Shown here: positions 1-8,529 of the stretch, piece after piece
How positions within the stretch are numbered: position 1 is the first letter of the stretch
How the letters are laid out: every line of letters begins with the position of its first letter
Source: Thermogemmatispora onikobensis
GTDB lineage: Bacteria; Chloroflexota; Ktedonobacteria; Ktedonobacterales; Ktedonobacteraceae
Direction: 5' to 3'
Length of the DNA: 64,000 bases
Assembly (NCBI RefSeq): GCF_001748285.1
Contig: NZ_BDGT01000013.1
Location: 43,638 to 107,637 of the forward strand
The notes under the pieces: generated by a model
Told to the model about the DNA's origin: nothing
Database searches by the model: none
The model's input: only the letters and a program-made list of their open reading frames with translations
Made by a program: the position numbers and the translations under genes

Positions 1-762
1 ATTGCGGGGATCATCGGCCTGCGGCGCTTCCTGGCCCTCTGGGCAGACTGGCGCGGGGAGCCGCTTCCCCCGCTAGAGCTGATGGTGCCGGAGCGGAGAG
101 GAGAGGGGAGGCAGGGCGGGGCGTCCGAGAATGAGGGCAAGGGAACAATGGGCGGCGGGGGACGATCGTGGCCGGCCTGGTTGGCAAAGTCTTTGCCGAT
201 AGAGCGCGCTCAAGCGCTACGAAGCAGGGGACAAGATGAGTATCTGCGCCTGCGGAAGCTGGCTCTGCGCCTGCTCCAGCCGGCCTGGTGGGGCAGGCAC
301 TGGCAGCGCTTCTGCGCGCGGATGATCCCACTGGCCCGGCAGATCAATCTGACGCGCCTGCAGTGGTATGTCATGCTCTGGATCTTGGTGCTCATCGGCG
401 TCAATTATGTTGCCGAGGCGCCGGTGCTCAATAGTTTCTGGGCCGATCATGAGCCAGGGCCGCGTGAGCAGCACATCGAGCAGCTGCTGGCGATGATTCC
501 TCCAGATGCTTCGGTCTCGGCAGGAGATAATCTCAATCCACATCTCAGCGAAAGGCAGCGATTGGCGGTTTTTCCTTCTTTTACCGGCACCATCGATGGC
601 AAGCAGTATACGGTGGACTACATCATTGTCGACCTCAACGCGGTCTTTCCCGAGGATCGGGCCAGTACGATCGAGATTCTCAATCGCCTGACGGCCTCCG
701 GGCAATTTCGTCTTATTGCGCGGGCCGAGGGGGTCGTTTTACTCAAACGCAATAGTTCATAG
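1..762 (+). CDS. DUF2079-like membrane protein, C-terminal part (5' end outside window)
   Basis: The reading frame is open from base 1, so this is the 3' part of a longer gene. The visible part has a basic cytoplasmic-looking stretch, one hydrophobic segment (around QWYVMLWILVLIGVNYV) and then a soluble tail. The tail carries PPDASVSAGDNLNPHLSER followed by VDYIIVDLNAVFP. That order (ipp-asVsa-n-l-pHLs-R, then aDy-v-lDl) is the signature of the C-terminus of DUF2079 multi-pass membrane proteins, which resemble glycosyltransferase-C/mannosyltransferase-like proteins of unknown substrate. It ends just before a TATAAT element that serves the next gene, so it is probably the last gene of its unit. 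Family assignment is moderately secure; function is unknown. Confidence 0.65.
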   Translation: MAGIIGLRRFLALWADWRGEPLPPLELMVPERRGEGRQGGASENEGKGTMGGGGRSWPAWLAKSLPIERAQALRSRGQDEYLRLRKLALRLLQPAWWGRHWQRFCARMIPLARQINLTRLQWYVMLWILVLIGVNYVAEAPVLNSFWADHEPGPREQHIEQLLAMIPPDASVSAGDNLNPHLSERQRLAVFPSFTGTIDGKQYTVDYIIVDLNAVFPEDRASTIEILNRLTASGQFRLIARAEGVVLLKRNSS

Positions 763-783
763 TAGGCCATAGTATGTTATAAT
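755..783 (+). promoter_or_regulatory. Probable promoter for the YggT-like gene
   Basis: A perfect -10 hexamer TATAAT lies at 778-783 in a short AT-rich gap. The -35 region is weak. The downstream gene starts at 850 after a GAGGAGAGG-type ribosome binding site. Confidence 0.45.
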
Positions 784-849
784 CCTTGCAGGTGAGACTC
801 TCTGCTTTATTCGCTCCTGTGGACAGTTGATGAACAGAGGAGAGGTGCT

Positions 850-1368
850 ATGCACGGGGACCCATTTTACAGTGATCCGACCAGTGCCGAACCTGGCAGA
901 GTGCCGCCACCAGGCGCATTACCTCCGATGGAGGAATTGCAGCCGAAGCAGGCGCCTCCGCCGCATTACGAGCCGGTGGCAGCTCCAGCTCCGGCGGCGC
1001 CCTCGCTGCCGGTGGCTGAGCTGGAGATGGTCAACCGTGAGAATGAGGCTCGCACGCTGGTCTTTGCGATCGGCAAGTTTAAAGACTTTCTGTGGTGGTT
1101 TCTTGCAGTGTTGGAGGTGGCTTTGCTGCTCCGCTTTATCTTCCGCCTCATTGCTGCTGACCCCGGCAATGCCTTTGCTGGCCTGCTCTACGCCCTGACT
1201 GGGATTATCCTGTTGCCTTTCAATGGTATTGTTAAGACCCCATCGCTGCATAACTGGGCCTTTGAATGGCCGACGCTGATCGCGATGGCCGTCTACGCCC
1301 TGATCTTCCTGGCCATTACGAGCTTCCTGCGCCTGCTGATCTCGACCCCGAAGGAGCCAGCGGAGTAA
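850..1368 (+). CDS. YggT-family-like membrane protein
   Basis: 172 aa. The first ~65 residues are Pro/Ala-rich and probably disordered. Hydrophobic segments follow at about residues 78-100, 104-125 and 140-163. The segment LLLRFIFRLIAADPGN, followed by LYALTGIILLPFNGI, matches the YggT pattern (a membrane helix, a conserved Arg, a short turn, then ...LyalTdpiL.Pf). YggT proteins are small integral membrane proteins of poorly known role, linked to cell division or osmotic response in some bacteria. A strong AGAGGAGAGGTGCT Shine-Dalgarno region precedes ATG 850. Its stop overlaps the start of the next gene (TAATG), which indicates translational coupling. Confidence 0.65.
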   Translation: MHGDPFYSDPTSAEPGRVPPPGALPPMEELQPKQAPPPHYEPVAAPAPAAPSLPVAELEMVNRENEARTLVFAIGKFKDFLWWFLAVLEVALLLRFIFRLIAADPGNAFAGLLYALTGIILLPFNGIVKTPSLHNWAFEWPTLIAMAVYALIFLAITSFLRLLISTPKEPAE

Positions 1369-2276
1369 TGGAGGGCCTGGCCCCTGTCTCCCCGGCGCTG
1401 GCCTGTAGCGAAGCAATTGCAGGGGCCATCGCCGGTGCGGTGCAGCGTGGAGAGGTACACAGCGTTTTCTCTGCCGCAGCTAATCTGCTCTTCCCGTCTG
1501 AGTTCGTGCTGTCACTGAATGCACAGGATGGCCCGGCTGTGCCAAATGGTATCCGTTTGAGAGCTGCGCGGGGGGCCTTTCCTTTCTGCGCCTTGCGGCC
1601 CGGTATGCCGGTGCTGCTGGGGGCCGGGCGCCTGTATATACCAGATCTTCATTGGTCGGTTGACCTGCAAAGCTGCCCACGCTGGCGGACGCAGCTCAGG
1701 CGCCCGCCGCATCTTGAGCCAACTGTACTGGTGCGGAACCGGGAGCGCCTGCGCAGGCTGCTCCTGGCGCCTGAACTGCTGAGGGTGCGCCAGGAGGAGG
1801 GTCATCCCTTGCTGGCAGCTATGAGCGCGGCACTCCGCGGCGAGCGCTGGCTGCCAGAGGAGCCAAAGGCGCTGGCTGAGCTGCTGGCCGGACGCGGGCC
1901 GGGCCTTACTCCCTCGGGCGATGACCTGCTGGCCGGTTGGCTGGCCGCTGGCTGGTGGCTCCGTGGTGCTGAGCCAGGCTTCCTGGCGACCTGCGCGCAG
2001 CTGCTGGCGCTGGCTGGATCGCGGACGCACCTGCTGAGTCGAACCTGGCTCTCGTGGGCCGCGCGTGGCTGCTTTGCTCTGCCGCTGCTCCAGCTGCTGG
2101 AGAGTCTCGCCGAGGAGCATGAGGAGCGCCTGCTTGCACAAGCGCAGGCTGTGCTTGCCCTGGGGGCCAGTTCGGGTTATGATCTCTTATGCGGCCTGGT
2201 CTTGGGCCTGACCTCTCCGTCGCTTCAGCCCTGGCCAGGATCGGGCGGCGTTGGCTGCGCGCGTGGCGGCTGCTGA
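1368..2276 (+). CDS. DUF2877 domain protein
   Basis: 302 aa, with the ATG overlapping the previous stop codon by one base. I chose this start over an upstream in-frame codon inside the YggT gene because of the coupling. The diagnostic stretch is GRGPGLTPSGDDLLAGWLAA (about residues 180-200), the conserved core of DUF2877. Another conserved region, SRTHLLSRTWLSWAARG, follows. DUF2877 proteins are often encoded near amino-acid or allantoin/carbamate metabolism genes, but no activity has been assigned that I can rely on. Nothing in its neighbours fixes a pathway. Confidence 0.7.
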   Translation: MEGLAPVSPALACSEAIAGAIAGAVQRGEVHSVFSAAANLLFPSEFVLSLNAQDGPAVPNGIRLRAARGAFPFCALRPGMPVLLGAGRLYIPDLHWSVDLQSCPRWRTQLRRPPHLEPTVLVRNRERLRRLLLAPELLRVRQEEGHPLLAAMSAALRGERWLPEEPKALAELLAGRGPGLTPSGDDLLAGWLAAGWWLRGAEPGFLATCAQLLALAGSRTHLLSRTWLSWAARGCFALPLLQLLESLAEEHEERLLAQAQAVLALGASSGYDLLCGLVLGLTSPSLQPWPGSGGVGCARGGC

Positions 2277-2391
2277 GCCTGCTTTACACCTGCTGTTGCC
2301 TGGTCTTATTCTGCCGACTTGTTTTCTCCAAGCACGTAGCACCATTATTTCTCGATAAAATCTGAGCGGGTTCTTTTTAAGTCATCCATAG

Positions 2392-2420
2392 TTTACATCG
2401 AGGCAGGCTTGTGCTATACT
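2392..2420 (+). promoter_or_regulatory. Sigma-70-type promoter for prs
   Basis: TTTACA at 2392-2397 and TATACT at 2415-2420 are separated by exactly 17 bp. They lie 25 bp upstream of the prs start codon, so the leader is short. Confidence 0.7.
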
Positions 2421-2444
2421 GGGCGCAGGCAGGCCGGAGGTACT

Positions 2445-3383
2445 ATGAACAAGCTCAGTGTTTTCACAGGTAACGCCAATCCCGTGCTGGCTGCTGCCAT
2501 CTGCCGTCACCTGGGGATCGAGCTGGGAAAGGCCGAGGTCTTCCAATTCAGCAACGAAAACATTTTTGTGAAAATCAACGAAAACGTGCGTGGCCACGAC
2601 GTTTTCGTCATTCAGCCTTTCAGCTCGCCGGTCAATCGCTCGATCATGGAGTTACTGATCATGATCGATGCTCTCAAGCGGGCCTCGGCGCAGCGCATTA
2701 CAGCGGTCATTCCCTACTATGCCTATGGTCGCACCGATAAGAAGGATCAGCCGCGGGTCCCTATTACGGCCAGGCTCCTGGCTGATTGCATCACGGTGGC
2801 CGGGGCCCATCGCGTCTTGACCATGGATCTGCATGCTGGTCAGATCCAGGGGTTCTTCAATATCCCAGTCGATGAGCTGACGGCCCAGACCCTGCAGGCG
2901 CGCTATTTCCGGGCCAAGGGACTGGAGAACTTTACCGTGGTCTCTGCCGATGAAGGGTTCGCCAAGAAGGCCCGCCAACTGGCAGACCGCCTGAATGCGC
3001 CGCTGGCCATCGTCGAGAAGCGCCGTTTAGGCAATGACGGGGTGACAGAGGCCAAGAATGTGATCGGCAACGTGGAGGGGCGCCATGCCCTGATCGTCGA
3101 TGAGGAGATCGATACAGCCAGCTCGATCACGCAGGCGGTGCGCGTCGTGCGTGAGCATGGCGCGCGCGAGGTCTATTGCTGTGCCTCACATGGCGTCTTC
3201 TCGGGGCCGGCGATCGAACGGCTGCGTGAGGCCGAGATTAAAGAGATCGTGGTGACGGATACAATCCCTCTGCCGGAGGAGAAACGTTTGCCCAATATGA
3301 CGATTCTGTCGGTGGCGGAGCTGTTCGCTGGGGCGATCAGTCGTATCCATGAGAATCGCTCGGTGACGGAGCTGTTCCAGTAG
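2445..3383 (+). CDS. prs: Ribose-phosphate pyrophosphokinase
   Basis: 312 aa, the usual length for class I enzymes. It makes PRPP from ribose 5-phosphate and ATP for purine, pyrimidine, His, Trp and NAD synthesis in the cytoplasm. YGRTDKKDQPRVPITARLLA (about residues 93-112) is the ATP-binding flexible loop. MDLHAGQIQGFF is the conserved Asp-His region. EKRRLGNDGVTEAKNVIGNV and VDEEIDTASSI (about 218) correspond to the catalytic loop and the PRPP/ribose-5-phosphate loop, where most family members read VDDxIDTxGT. The Glu and Ser-Ser in that loop are slightly unusual. The start follows CCGGAGG; a longer in-frame extension has no ribosome binding site. Confidence 0.93.
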   Translation: MNKLSVFTGNANPVLAAAICRHLGIELGKAEVFQFSNENIFVKINENVRGHDVFVIQPFSSPVNRSIMELLIMIDALKRASAQRITAVIPYYAYGRTDKKDQPRVPITARLLADCITVAGAHRVLTMDLHAGQIQGFFNIPVDELTAQTLQARYFRAKGLENFTVVSADEGFAKKARQLADRLNAPLAIVEKRRLGNDGVTEAKNVIGNVEGRHALIVDEEIDTASSITQAVRVVREHGAREVYCCASHGVFSGPAIERLREAEIKEIVVTDTIPLPEEKRLPNMTILSVAELFAGAISRIHENRSVTELFQ

Positions 3384-3767
3384 AGGAAAAGAGGGAAGAG
3401 GCTGGACTAACAGCCTTCTTGCTTCTCGTAAAGCTGGCGCTGGCGTGTCGACGGAGTGACAAGAGAGCTGTCTCTCGCTCAGGCGGGCGGGCGCTGGTGG
3501 ACGGCCTCCCCTGTAGCTGAGGCAGCAGGGTTGCAGGGGAGCGCTGTCGTAGTGGATATGAAGCTGGTATCTCTCATCTCTTGGGGAGCCCCTCCTCTTG
3601 CCAGCTGAGGAGAAGAGCAGACGCGAGCGGTTCGCTGCTGTTGCCAACCTCTCTCTGCCTCAAGCTGAAAAAAAGAAAAGATAGACCATGAGAGGCCTAT
3701 CTTCTTTTTTTGGTCTTTTCGACCTACCTGCTCGTCTCTAGCGAGCGCCTCTACTCTCAGCGTGAAC
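3384..3767. other. Intergenic region between prs and the tRNA cluster
   Basis: I see no credible gene here; open frames are low-complexity and overlap each other. The only structure I support is the hairpin at 3671-3711. Confidence 0.6.
3671..3711. terminator. Bidirectional intrinsic terminator
   Basis: AAGATAG-A-CC, a short loop and GG-C-CTATCTT form a stem flanked by an A-rich run upstream and a T7 run downstream. It can therefore stop transcription coming from prs (plus) and from the tRNA on the minus strand. Confidence 0.7.
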
Positions 3768-3843
3768 TGGTAGCGGCGGTAGGACTCGAACCTACGACCC
3801 AGGGCTTATGAGTCCCCTGCTCTACCGACTGAGCTACGCCGCC
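3768..3843 (-). tRNA. tRNA-Met or tRNA-Ile2 (anticodon CAU)
   Basis: Read on the minus strand it folds as a 76-nt cloverleaf with encoded CCA (complement of 3768-3770). The acceptor is GGCGGCG/CGCCGCT, the D arm GCTCAGTCGGTAGAGC, and the T arm GTAGG-TTCGAGT-CCTAC. The anticodon loop is CTCATAA, giving CAU. It lacks the initiator features (no C1-A72 mismatch, no three G:C pairs), so it is elongator Met or the lysidine-modified Ile2 species. The AGCAGGGGACTCATAA context resembles Ile2 tRNAs. The 31:39 pair is A:G, a mismatch. Confidence 0.9.
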
Positions 3844-4063
3844 ATTGAAGGGACTGGCCACAGGCAGCGCTGCTGTTGAGTGACAGCTGCTCCTGGGGGA
3901 GCCTTGACCTTGCCGGAGGCTTTTGCTCCGGCTGGCAGAGCTGCCTTGCTAGTGATTTCGACTTTATCTTACCACATCCTGTCAAGAGGGAGGGGGCCAT
4001 CTGTGGGGGAAAATGCAGCCGAGCGAGGTTGCTTGAGGGGGATGGTTGGGGGAGATGGATGAG

Positions 4064-4094
4064 AAAAAGCCTCACTCGCAGAGACGAGTGAGGC
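4064..4094 (-). terminator. Intrinsic terminator downstream of the initiator tRNAs
   Basis: GCCTCACTCG (4069-4078) and CGAGTGAGGC (4085-4094) are perfect 10-bp arms around a 6-nt loop. On the minus strand the stem is followed by TTTTT. It terminates the minus-strand tRNA-fMet transcript. Confidence 0.8.
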
Positions 4095-4144
4095 GAACTA
4101 GACGTTGTCGCTAGAGCGTGCCTTAACGGAGGCAAGAGAAGAAA

Positions 4145-4216
<72 letters not shown>

Positions 4217-4332
4217 TCATTGATAAGTAACGAAAAAGGCACAGTGCTGAATAGTACTGAAATTCAACCTGCCAGCGTATCTAGCGAGCCTGCACCTCAT
4301 AAGGAAGAGAGACAGGGGAGACGCTGACTGGA

Positions 4333-4404
<72 letters not shown>

Positions 4405-4524
4405 TCGGCGTTTTCATGATACTACAAGGTTGCAAAGATGTCAAGGGGGTCACCTGGCTACTGGTAGCAGCCTGCTGCGAAACAGTTTTGAGGTGGGCTG
4501 AGCAGCATCGTCTATAAGAGTGGT

Positions 4525-4833
4525 ATGAAGATCGTGAGATCGAAGATGCTCATAGACAAAGGCGGCGTCGCAGCGAGCCAGCTATGGCAGCACATTCAGA
4601 GGGATGTGCTCCAGGCTATTACTTCAATTCAGTGGCCTCCAGGCTCTGGGGCTTTCATACTCTACGATGAGCCGGGGAAGCGGCGAGGAGAGGGTAGCAA
4701 TTTCCCTCTCTGGGAAGCTCTTGCTACTTTTGTAGCGAGGGGTGTGCTCTGGGTAGTTGCCATTGAGCAAGATGCGGTAAGCAAGTCAGTGCCGCGCATC
4801 GAGAAAGGAACCGATGGCAGAGCACTTATGTAA
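4525..4833 (+). pseudogene. Internally deleted BamHI/BglII-type restriction endonuclease remnant
   Basis: A 102-residue frame. The N-terminal part (QWPPGSGAFILYDEPGKR, then RGEGSN) resembles the start of BamHI/BglII/BstYI-like nucleases, where a ...WP...F.i......NGV.PIK segment opens the protein. The C-terminal part (VLWVVAIEQDAVSKSVPRIE followed by KGTDGRAL) resembles their end, as in BamHI ...VPLIPKGSDG. About 100 or more central residues, including the catalytic core, appear to be missing, with the join near bases 4705-4735. It converges on the methyltransferase below and the two 3' ends overlap by 8 bp. The family link is from memory of motif patterns and needs alignment; the short length is seen directly. 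Confidence 0.5.
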
Positions 4834-5825
4834 GCTCTGCCCTGGCATTTCCATAGGCGTGAGGGATGGCTCCCTGTTCCCATTCGATGGGAACGCGCGC
4901 GACCTTGCCGCTTGGCTGATAGAGTTCACGCCCCAATGGCCTGAGCGGCAGGCGCCCCTCGAAAAAAGCTCGGATGCGCTCGCGCGTGATCTTGATGTAG
5001 GCTTCCTCCTTGTCGCACCCTGCTACACGCCGACCGTGCTTGATCCCTGCAATGAGAGACGAACCAGCGCCGCAGTAGGGATCAAGCACCCATTCATCTT
5101 CATTCGTGAGTGCTAACACACAGCGCTCGGCTAACTCTACAGGGTACTGGCATGGATGGCTCGTCTTCTCGGGATGCGCCGCTTTCACATTGGGGATATA
5201 CCAGACCTCCTCTTCCCAATCCTGGGCCACCACTTCCCAGAAATCTGAGGGATTTTTCCCTAGAGGGTTCCCCGACGGCGCCCCCTTATGGGGTCCCTTG
5301 TAATGCCGCTTGCCGGGATACTTGGCTGGAACACGCACGGGATCTAGATGAAATGTATAGTGATCTCCTCTGGTAAACCACAGAATCGTTTCGTAGCGCC
5401 CAGAAAAACGACGAGACATGTGCATTCCATGACTATAACGCCATATTATTCTGTTCCTTAGATTCAAGCCTTTTTTTCTTAAAGATGTCATAATAGAAGA
5501 TATCTAGAGGAAATACCTCACCAGCTTCAACAAAGTTCCCGACCTGCCAGCAGATACTGCCCTCTGGACTGGTCACCCGAACGATTTCATCGATGACGGC
5601 TTCTTGCTCTTGCAAGTATGCCAGGACATCTTTGCGCGTCTCATACTCCTTGCCCAGGTTGTAAGGTGGAGAAGTAATGACCAAGGCAATGCTTTCTGAG
5701 GGCAGCGTCTTCAGGAAGTCCAGAGCGTCGCCTAGATGAACGACGATCCGCTGCTGGCTGTCGAAGTGCTCAACGCAATCAGGAGCCGACGACTCCCCGA
5801 ACCAAGATAATTGATGAGTTTCCAT
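4826..5825 (-). pseudogene. Frameshifted type II DNA methyltransferase (beta-class, SPPY)
   Basis: Two overlapping minus-strand frames together make one ~330-residue enzyme. The upstream frame (5825 to about 5475) starts METHQLSWFGES and contains VHLGDALDFLKTLPSESIAL then VITSPPYNLGKEY, the catalytic TSPPY motif. The downstream frame carries IIWRYSHGMH, VWYIPNVKAAHPEKTSHPCQ and DEWVLDPYCGAGSSLIAG, the AdoMet-binding motif. TSPPY points to N4-cytosine (or N6-adenine) methylation. The frames join at an A7 run (complement of 5471-5477): removing one A gives a continuous KKKGLNLRNRIIW. It may be a true null, phase-variable, rescued by slippage, or a sequencing error. Confidence 0.8.
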
Positions 5826-6330
5826 AGCGGTGGTAGGCTGCTCCTCCCTCGTCTTTTCTCATCTATGATACCTTGCAGGGCGAGGTTGGGCATAGGCCTC
5901 GCTGTGTAGCTGACAGAAACTCTTTGTCGCTTACTCCGATCCTGGCGCTCGGCGGGCAGAGATCCTGGCTCGCGCTCTCTCTTGCTGCCTGGCTGCGGGA
6001 CGGGCCAATCGAGGGTTTCATAGCCCTCTGGGGAAACTATGGGAGAGGCGTGGGTCTTTGTCAAGACCTCGTGCCGTGCTGCAGCCAAAAGAAGGAGGCA
6101 CCGGGCAGGTCGATGAAGGACCTATCCGGTGTCTCTTTATTAGAAGAAAAGGCTTCACGTTGTCAGCAGAGAAGATGCGTGGAGCGGGGGCCCGTGGAGC
6201 GTCTACCCTCTCGCCGTGCCGCTCTCACGTGCATTGGACAGGGCGCTAGCTCCGACGAGCACTGCTGCTCTAGCTTCAGCTCGGTGGGCGGTTCTTGCCT
6301 CCTTTCCTTAAGGGAAATGCCTGGTGTCGC
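5826..6330. other. Intergenic region upstream of the methyltransferase
   Basis: No convincing gene. Frames here lack ribosome binding sites and family features. It should contain the minus-strand promoter of the methyltransferase, but I cannot place one. Confidence 0.5.
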
Positions 6331-6377
6331 TGAGGGAGATCGGAGGGGAAAGATCCCTGCTCCTCCGATCTCCCTCA
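6331..6377 (-). terminator. Perfect 16-bp inverted repeat after the GH30 gene
   Basis: TGAGGGAGATCGGAGG (6331-6346) and its exact complement (6362-6377) flank a 15-nt loop, 13 bp beyond the GH30 stop codon. No T-run follows, so it is either a processed/Rho-assisted 3' end or an mRNA-stabilising hairpin. Confidence 0.65.
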
Positions 6378-6389
6378 GATCATCCCAGC

Positions 6390-8288
6390 CTAGACGACGC
6401 TACAGGTCGCTCCATTGAGCGTGAACGAAGTCGGCGCGGGATTGCTACCATTCCAGGTAGCCAGGAAGCCTGGTGAAGCGCCCAGAGTAGCGCCCGCCGG
6501 GATCTGGGCGTTGTAGGAGGCGTTGGTGATCGTCACCTGCGCCCCTTGCTGCGTGTAGCTCCCATTCCAGAGCTGGGTGATCTGCTGACCAGCCGTGAAG
6601 CTGAAACGCAGGGTCCAGCCGTTGATGGGGCTGCTACCCGTGTTCGTGATGGTGATGCTGCCCTGGAAGCCACCCGGCCACTGGCTCACGACGCTATAGT
6701 GCACCTGGCAGGAAGCGCCAGGGGTCGGGGTGCTGGTTGGGGCCGGCGTAGGCGATGGAGTTGGCGACGGCGTCGCCGTTGGGCTGGGGGACGGAGCCGG
6801 GGTCGGGGTGCTGGTTGGGGCCGGCGTGGGAGTCGGTGTAACGCCTCCGGTGCCAGCGGGGATAACGTAGGTCACCAGCGAGCGAGCCGGCACGGTCGCG
6901 CTGAAGGAGCCACCGCTCACCGAGAGCGTCGCCTGGGCCGCCGTGTTATTGGTGTTATTCGTCAGATAAGGGGTCACCGTGGCCCCGTTCGCCACAGAGG
7001 TGTTCTGCAGTGAGAAGGTCGTCGCCGTATTACTGCTCGCCAGATTGATGACCACGATGGCCAGCGTGCCATTCGTATTGCGGTAAGCCGAGACCAGCAG
7101 ATTGCTATCGGAGCTGCTGGCGCCGATGCGCACCGCTCCGGGTCGGACGAAGCGGCTGTAGTTGGCGAAGGCCCATAGGCGCTTCGATGGCGTGATGGTC
7201 GAGCCGTTCAACTGGATCAGGCCCTGGTTGTCGGTCGAGACCGAGGTGCTGGCCACGCCCCACCAGTAGAGGAAGGCGCTCAGATTAGCCGAGGTCAGTC
7301 CGACATGGATATGCTGGGCCCAGGTCAGGCCGGAGGCGTCGCTGCCATCGTCCCAGGCGGCATCAAAGCTATCGAAGGTCGACCACTCGGTCTCCCAGAC
7401 TGGCTTGCCATTGGAGTTGAGTGCCGAAGTTGGGGCGGCGGTATAGCCGTGGCTGGAGATCACCTTGACATAGGAATTGGCGGTTGCATCGTTGACGATG
7501 GCGCTGGTGTAGCCTGGGGCCAGGTCCCAGCCCTCAGCATCGCAGCAAACGATCTGTGCCGACACACCCGCATTGGCCAGGGTCGGCCCCAGAATCTTGG
7601 CGAAGTCGGCGGTCTGCGTGGGGTTCATGACCATGCTGGAGTAGGAGGTGGTCAGATTCGGCTCGTTGACAAAGCCTATGTTGGTGATGGTCACGCCCGC
7701 CGCCTGATAATCCTTAATGTACTGCACCAGATAGTTGGCATAAGCCTGGCGCCAGTCGCCCGAGCTGCAGGTCGCGCCAGGAGCACCGCAGAGGGTGCCG
7801 CCGTTGCTCTCGGAACCGTTGGTCTTCATGAAACCGGGAGCGCTCCAGGCGTCAGCGTAGATGCGCGTCACGCCGTAGTTCTGAATCACCTGCTGAGTCA
7901 GAGGCAGCTGCCCCCAGTCGGTCCCAATCGGCACATATTGCGGCGTGGCCGTCGGGCTGCCCGGGCTGTTTGGCTCAATTGTGTGACTGCTGTCCGAGGG
8001 GATCAGGTTGCGCAGAATGGTCAGCCCGGCGCCGGTCGTCGGACTGAACAGCAAGTCCAACATCTGTCTCTCAAGTGTGGAGCCTGCGTTGATCATGGCC
8101 TGGGCCTGCCCGAAGGCTTCGGAGGCCCCAAAGCCATCGATGGTCTGGTAGGTCGTCGCACCATTAATGGTGACGCTTGATGCCGCGTAGGCCGGGTGCG
8201 CCTGGACAACGATACTGAGCGCCAGGGCGCCGATCAGCGCCAGGAGCGCCAGCCCGGCGCTGAGAGTTTTGAGCTGTTTCCTGAGCAT
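6390..8288 (-). CDS. Secreted GH30-family xylanase/glucanase with C-terminal CBM2
   Basis: 632 aa. A Sec signal peptide ends near AYA-AS (residue 35). The GH30 catalytic domain (about 40-470) begins TIDGFGASEAFGQAQ. The acid/base Glu209 lies in NIGFVNEPN and the nucleophile is probably Glu301 in KPVWETEWSTFD. Members hydrolyse xylan or related beta-glycans. A Thr/Pro/Ser-rich linker (about 475-528) leads to a CBM2-type module (about 530-632) with paired Cys (SCQVHYSVVSQWPGGF at its start, NGATCSVV at its end) and Trp residues for cellulose binding. ATG 8288 follows AAAGGAAG. It is the third gene of a same-strand hydrolase block, with its own 241-bp upstream gap, so it may be separately promoted. 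Substrate within GH30 is not certain. Confidence 0.88.
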   Translation of the reverse strand: MLRKQLKTLSAGLALLALIGALALSIVVQAHPAYAASSVTINGATTYQTIDGFGASEAFGQAQAMINAGSTLERQMLDLLFSPTTGAGLTILRNLIPSDSSHTIEPNSPGSPTATPQYVPIGTDWGQLPLTQQVIQNYGVTRIYADAWSAPGFMKTNGSESNGGTLCGAPGATCSSGDWRQAYANYLVQYIKDYQAAGVTITNIGFVNEPNLTTSYSSMVMNPTQTADFAKILGPTLANAGVSAQIVCCDAEGWDLAPGYTSAIVNDATANSYVKVISSHGYTAAPTSALNSNGKPVWETEWSTFDSFDAAWDDGSDASGLTWAQHIHVGLTSANLSAFLYWWGVASTSVSTDNQGLIQLNGSTITPSKRLWAFANYSRFVRPGAVRIGASSSDSNLLVSAYRNTNGTLAIVVINLASSNTATTFSLQNTSVANGATVTPYLTNNTNNTAAQATLSVSGGSFSATVPARSLVTYVIPAGTGGVTPTPTPAPTSTPTPAPSPSPTATPSPTPSPTPAPTSTPTPGASCQVHYSVVSQWPGGFQGSITITNTGSSPINGWTLRFSFTAGQQITQLWNGSYTQQGAQVTITNASYNAQIPAGATLGASPGFLATWNGSNPAPTSFTLNGATCSVV

Positions 8289-8330
8289 CGTCTGTCTTCC
8301 TTTCTCCAGAGGACTCTCCTTGTTGTTTGG

Positions 8331-8352
8331 TCAGTCAGATGTCAGTCAGATG
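8331..8352. repeat. Tandem 11-bp repeat upstream of the GH30 gene
   Basis: TCAGTCAGATG occurs twice head to tail, 43-64 bp before the GH30 start codon. The position suits a regulator site or leader element; no regulator can be named. Confidence 0.5.
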
Positions 8353-8529
8353 TGTTGGTCTGAAGAGGTAGATTTATGTGAGCGGACCCCGGGCTGAGTC
8401 GGGGGGCCTGGCCACCATCGCTGCGTGCGTTGCGCTGGAGACCAGCACCTGACCCAGCCCAGTGCCCGTCACGGGCAAGTCCGGTATTGCTCCAAGGTCC
8501 TCCACCGTCCGGCTCGACCTATCCCGTGG

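Noticed and set aside
6331..6377. Transposon or IS terminal inverted repeat
   Set aside because: The two arms are adjacent around a 15-nt loop next to a stop codon, and no transposase is anywhere in the window; a hairpin at the mRNA 3' end is simpler.
5873..6418. 181-codon plus-strand frame
   Set aside because: No motif, mixed low-complexity composition, overlaps the GH30 terminator hairpin and 3' end.
7305..8180. 291-codon plus-strand frame
   Set aside because: Antisense to the GH30 catalytic domain; Gly/Val-rich shadow.
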